This document shows positions 44,174-45,874 of a stretch of DNA of 45,874 nt, piece after piece. Under the pieces are notes generated by a model. That model worked only from the letters and a program-made list of their open reading frames with translations. It made no database searches and had not been told where the DNA came from. Position 1 is the stretch's first letter, and each line of letters begins with the position of its first letter. The stretch comes from Herpetosiphonaceae bacterium (GTDB lineage: Bacteria; Chloroflexota; Chloroflexia; Chloroflexales; Kallotenuaceae), in assembly GCA_036374795.1 (NCBI GenBank), contig DASUTC010000358.1, positions 1 to 45,874 on the forward strand. The letters run 5' to 3'. Both the position numbers and the translations under genes were made by a program.

Positions 44174-45316
44174 CTACTTGAGCGACTCGGCGATCCGGCT
44201 CGCTTCGTCGGGCGTCAGCGTTCCGGCGATCACGATCGTCACGCCCTGCTCCTGCCAGCGCAGGAGCGTGCCCTGCTGCGCGCCGCCGCCGGTGATCAGC
44301 GTGGCGCTCTGCCCGCGCACCGTAACCTGTTGCGTCTGCGCTCCGTCTGGCATGCTGCCCTCGCCTGGGAAGCGGCCCTTGCCCTGCACCAGGCTAAAGT
44401 TGATCGTGCCTGAGTAGTTCTGGATCACGGTTTCGCCGCGCATATTGAGGAGCTGAACCTCGTCGAGCTGCACGCCGTCGGGCAGCGTCGCCGGTGCCAG
44501 CACCGGGAAGGACGCCTGCGTACGCGCCTCGTCCAGCGTCGTCGCCTGCGGTCGCGCCTTTTTGGCGATCTCGGCGGCGTTGATCACATCTGCTCCGGCG
44601 GGCGGCGTAAAGCTGAAGTGGTCGCCGTCGATCGGCTGATTGAGATCGAGCGTCGTCGCCGTGGCTTCGAGCCTGCCAAGATCTTTAGCGTCGATCAGCG
44701 CTTTGACCGGCAGGTCGCTCTGCTTATCGACCCACAGCGTGGTGTCGATGACGTTGCCGAGCTGCAACTGCTGCTGCGTCTCCGGCTTGGGCGTCAGGCG
44801 AATCTTCCAGGTGTCGCGGCCAGCCACCTGCTCGCTGCGATTCTCGATCGTGACGTTCGAGCCGTCGATCAGTTGTTGCAGCATCTCCTGCATTCTGAGC
44901 ATCTGCGCGGCGGGATCGGCTGCGCCCGCCTGGCCCTGCTTCAGGTCGCTGCGCTTGCCGGTAATCACCTTGTTGGCCTTGGGATGGTACAGCCAGAACG
45001 TATCGCCGTCGCTGACGAACTCGCTGCCGACGACATCCTGCTCGCTGGCGTTGAGCACTTTGGCGTGCAGCTTGCCGATCGGCTTGCCTGCGGCGTCGGT
45101 CTGATCGGTCTTTTCGGCCCAGGCCTCCACGGTGAACGAGCCGTTACGCTCCGGCGTCGTGAGCGAGACATCGGCGATCACATGCGCGGTTTTCAGATTA
45201 TTGCGCGCGGCCTCCATCCGGCGCATGATCTCGTCGGCTGTCACCTCCTGCGGCGCACACGCGGCCAGCAGCAGCCCAAGCAGGCCAACCAGCGAGCCGA
45301 TACGAAGAATCCGCAT
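44174..45316 (-). CDS. LolA-like lipoprotein (outer-surface lipid/lipoprotein carrier fold)
   Basis: The 380-residue protein has a lipoprotein signal with lipobox LAAC (Cys20). Residues about 25-245 resemble the LolA/LppX-type half-barrel: EIMRRMEAARNNLKTAHVIADV, DGDTFWLYHPKANKVI, RDTWKIRLTPKPE, TTLWVDKQSDLPVKALI and GDHFSFTPPAGADV. The last 120 residues form a second domain like DUF4367 (FPVLAPATLPDGVQLDEV, then GTLLRWQEQGVTIVIAGTLTPDEASRIAESL). Family members carry lipids or sense envelope state. The ATG has AAAGGAA six bases upstream. It precedes the LolD/FtsX-type ABC pair. Confidence 0.82.
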   Translation of the reverse strand: MRILRIGSLVGLLGLLLAACAPQEVTADEIMRRMEAARNNLKTAHVIADVSLTTPERNGSFTVEAWAEKTDQTDAAGKPIGKLHAKVLNASEQDVVGSEFVSDGDTFWLYHPKANKVITGKRSDLKQGQAGAADPAAQMLRMQEMLQQLIDGSNVTIENRSEQVAGRDTWKIRLTPKPETQQQLQLGNVIDTTLWVDKQSDLPVKALIDAKDLGRLEATATTLDLNQPIDGDHFSFTPPAGADVINAAEIAKKARPQATTLDEARTQASFPVLAPATLPDGVQLDEVQLLNMRGETVIQNYSGTINFSLVQGKGRFPGEGSMPDGAQTQQVTVRGQSATLITGGGAQQGTLLRWQEQGVTIVIAGTLTPDEASRIAESLK

Positions 45317-45756
45317 AGCTTATTCCTTTCGATACATCGTCTTTCTACGATCTATGATACGTCGGTTGCGGCTGCGTGTGTATGACCGTGCCATGAACAG
45401 CCTGTTAACAATTGTTACCGCCTTCGTGTGGCGCTGCGGTCCTGAGTAGCGATAAGGACTTGACGGAGCGACGATCGATGAAGTAAATTTCTAGTAAAAT
45501 TTCTGGTGTGAACCCCCCAGATTCCTCTCACGCCAATCTCAAAAGCTCTCCCATAGCTGGCCGTGGCTTGCGGCATGCGCGGCTGTCGCGGCGCGTGCTC
45601 CAATCATTCAACAACCCTGCTCCGCGCGGATCGTTTTTGCGCAAGACAAAGGAGGTGCGGCGGAACAAACGATTGATCGATCGCCGATAGACTCGTGACA
45701 GCGTAGGCCGTTGCCAGGCGTATGTCGTCTTAACCAAGTAACCAGAAAGGTGTACG
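45317..45756. promoter_or_regulatory. Divergent 440-base gap with palindrome and promoter
   Basis: No gene is supported. A 12-bp perfect palindrome TAACAATTGTTA (45406-45417) lies between the divergent genes and looks like an operator. A plus-strand promoter candidate is TTGACG (45460-45465), 18 bases, TAAATT (45484-45489), giving a leader of about 260 bases to the next gene. The DNA near 45480-45510 is AT-rich. Confidence 0.45.
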
Positions 45757-45874
45757 ATGAGCCAGCACGTATCTACTTCTCTTCGACGCGGAACACCACG
45801 CTGGATTTCGATCGCGTGGCTGCTCGTCTTTGCCGCGATGTTTTCATGGAAAGCCGTGCCGGTTACGGAGGCGT
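45757..45874 (+). CDS. Start of an exported protein (cut by window edge)
   Basis: The first 39 codons are visible. After a polar, basic N-terminus (MSQHVSTSLRRGTPRW) comes a hydrophobic stretch (ISIAWLLVFAAMFSW) and then KAVPVTEA, which fits a Sec signal peptide with cleavage after the last Ala or a little further. ATG 45757 is supported by AAAGGTG upstream. The family cannot be told from this part. Confidence 0.6.
   Translation, partial: MSQHVSTSLRRGTPRWISIAWLLVFAAMFSWKAVPVTEA

Overview
The window is a GC-rich (by eye about 60-65% G+C), gene-dense bacterial chromosome segment, most likely from the Chloroflexota (class Chloroflexia or a relative). Pointers are the Thr/Pro linkers (TPT, ATPT) in several exported proteins, a DUF951 gene, an rpsF-ssb-rpsR cluster with zinc-type S18, the zwf-opcA pair, and housekeeping proteins typical of a Gram-positive-like envelope with no LPS genes. 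This placement is inferred, not proven. No tRNA, rRNA, CRISPR array, transposase or prophage was seen. Several promoters share an extended -10 motif (TGn-TATAnT).

Layout. 1-6134: a cut LysE-type exporter, an RNase-like NYN protein, a receiver-only response regulator, MazG, DUF951, and an NfeD/stomatin pair. 6210-9712 (minus): RNase PH, then a dTDP-sugar reductase and two GT2 glycosyltransferases behind their own promoter and a hairpin-rich leader. 9713-18871 (plus): UvrA with an unusual basic tail, a long untranslated leader, a phage-tail-collar surface protein, a secreted beta-helix protein, an orphan DNA methyltransferase and a hexapeptide acyltransferase. 18890-24899 (minus): a possible operon around a radical SAM protein resembling tetraether synthase/MJ0619, an HD hydrolase, a divergent Lgt, a broken MazF-type toxin behind a DUF2281 antitoxin, and an MFS transporter. 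25127-28380 (minus): opcA, zwf, a GNAT acetyltransferase. 28381-31026: a lower-GC island with a papain-like cysteine peptidase, a companion exported protein and a convergently placed paralogue of that companion. 31027-35448 (minus): Ser/Thr kinase, GT9 and GT4 glycosyltransferases. 35449-37903: a secreted subtilisin with a long leader. 37904-45316 (minus): a PH-like membrane protein, a parvulin foldase, rpsR, ssb, rpsF, a MacB/LolCD-like ABC exporter and a LolA-like lipoprotein. The window ends in the start of another exported protein.

Themes. Much of the content is envelope work: glycan synthesis, lipoprotein lipidation, export folding, secreted peptidases and adhesin-like proteins. The most unusual signal outside genes is a set of dispersed heptanucleotide tandem repeats. 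One composite form (a GTTTCAA block followed by a TTTGTTC block) recurs in three gaps, once inverted. Related inverted GGAACAA clusters lie in two more gaps, and a CAATTAT version lies before rpsR. The best candidates for undescribed biology are this repeat family, the radical SAM/small-membrane-protein operon, and the cysteine peptidase with paralogous exported companions.
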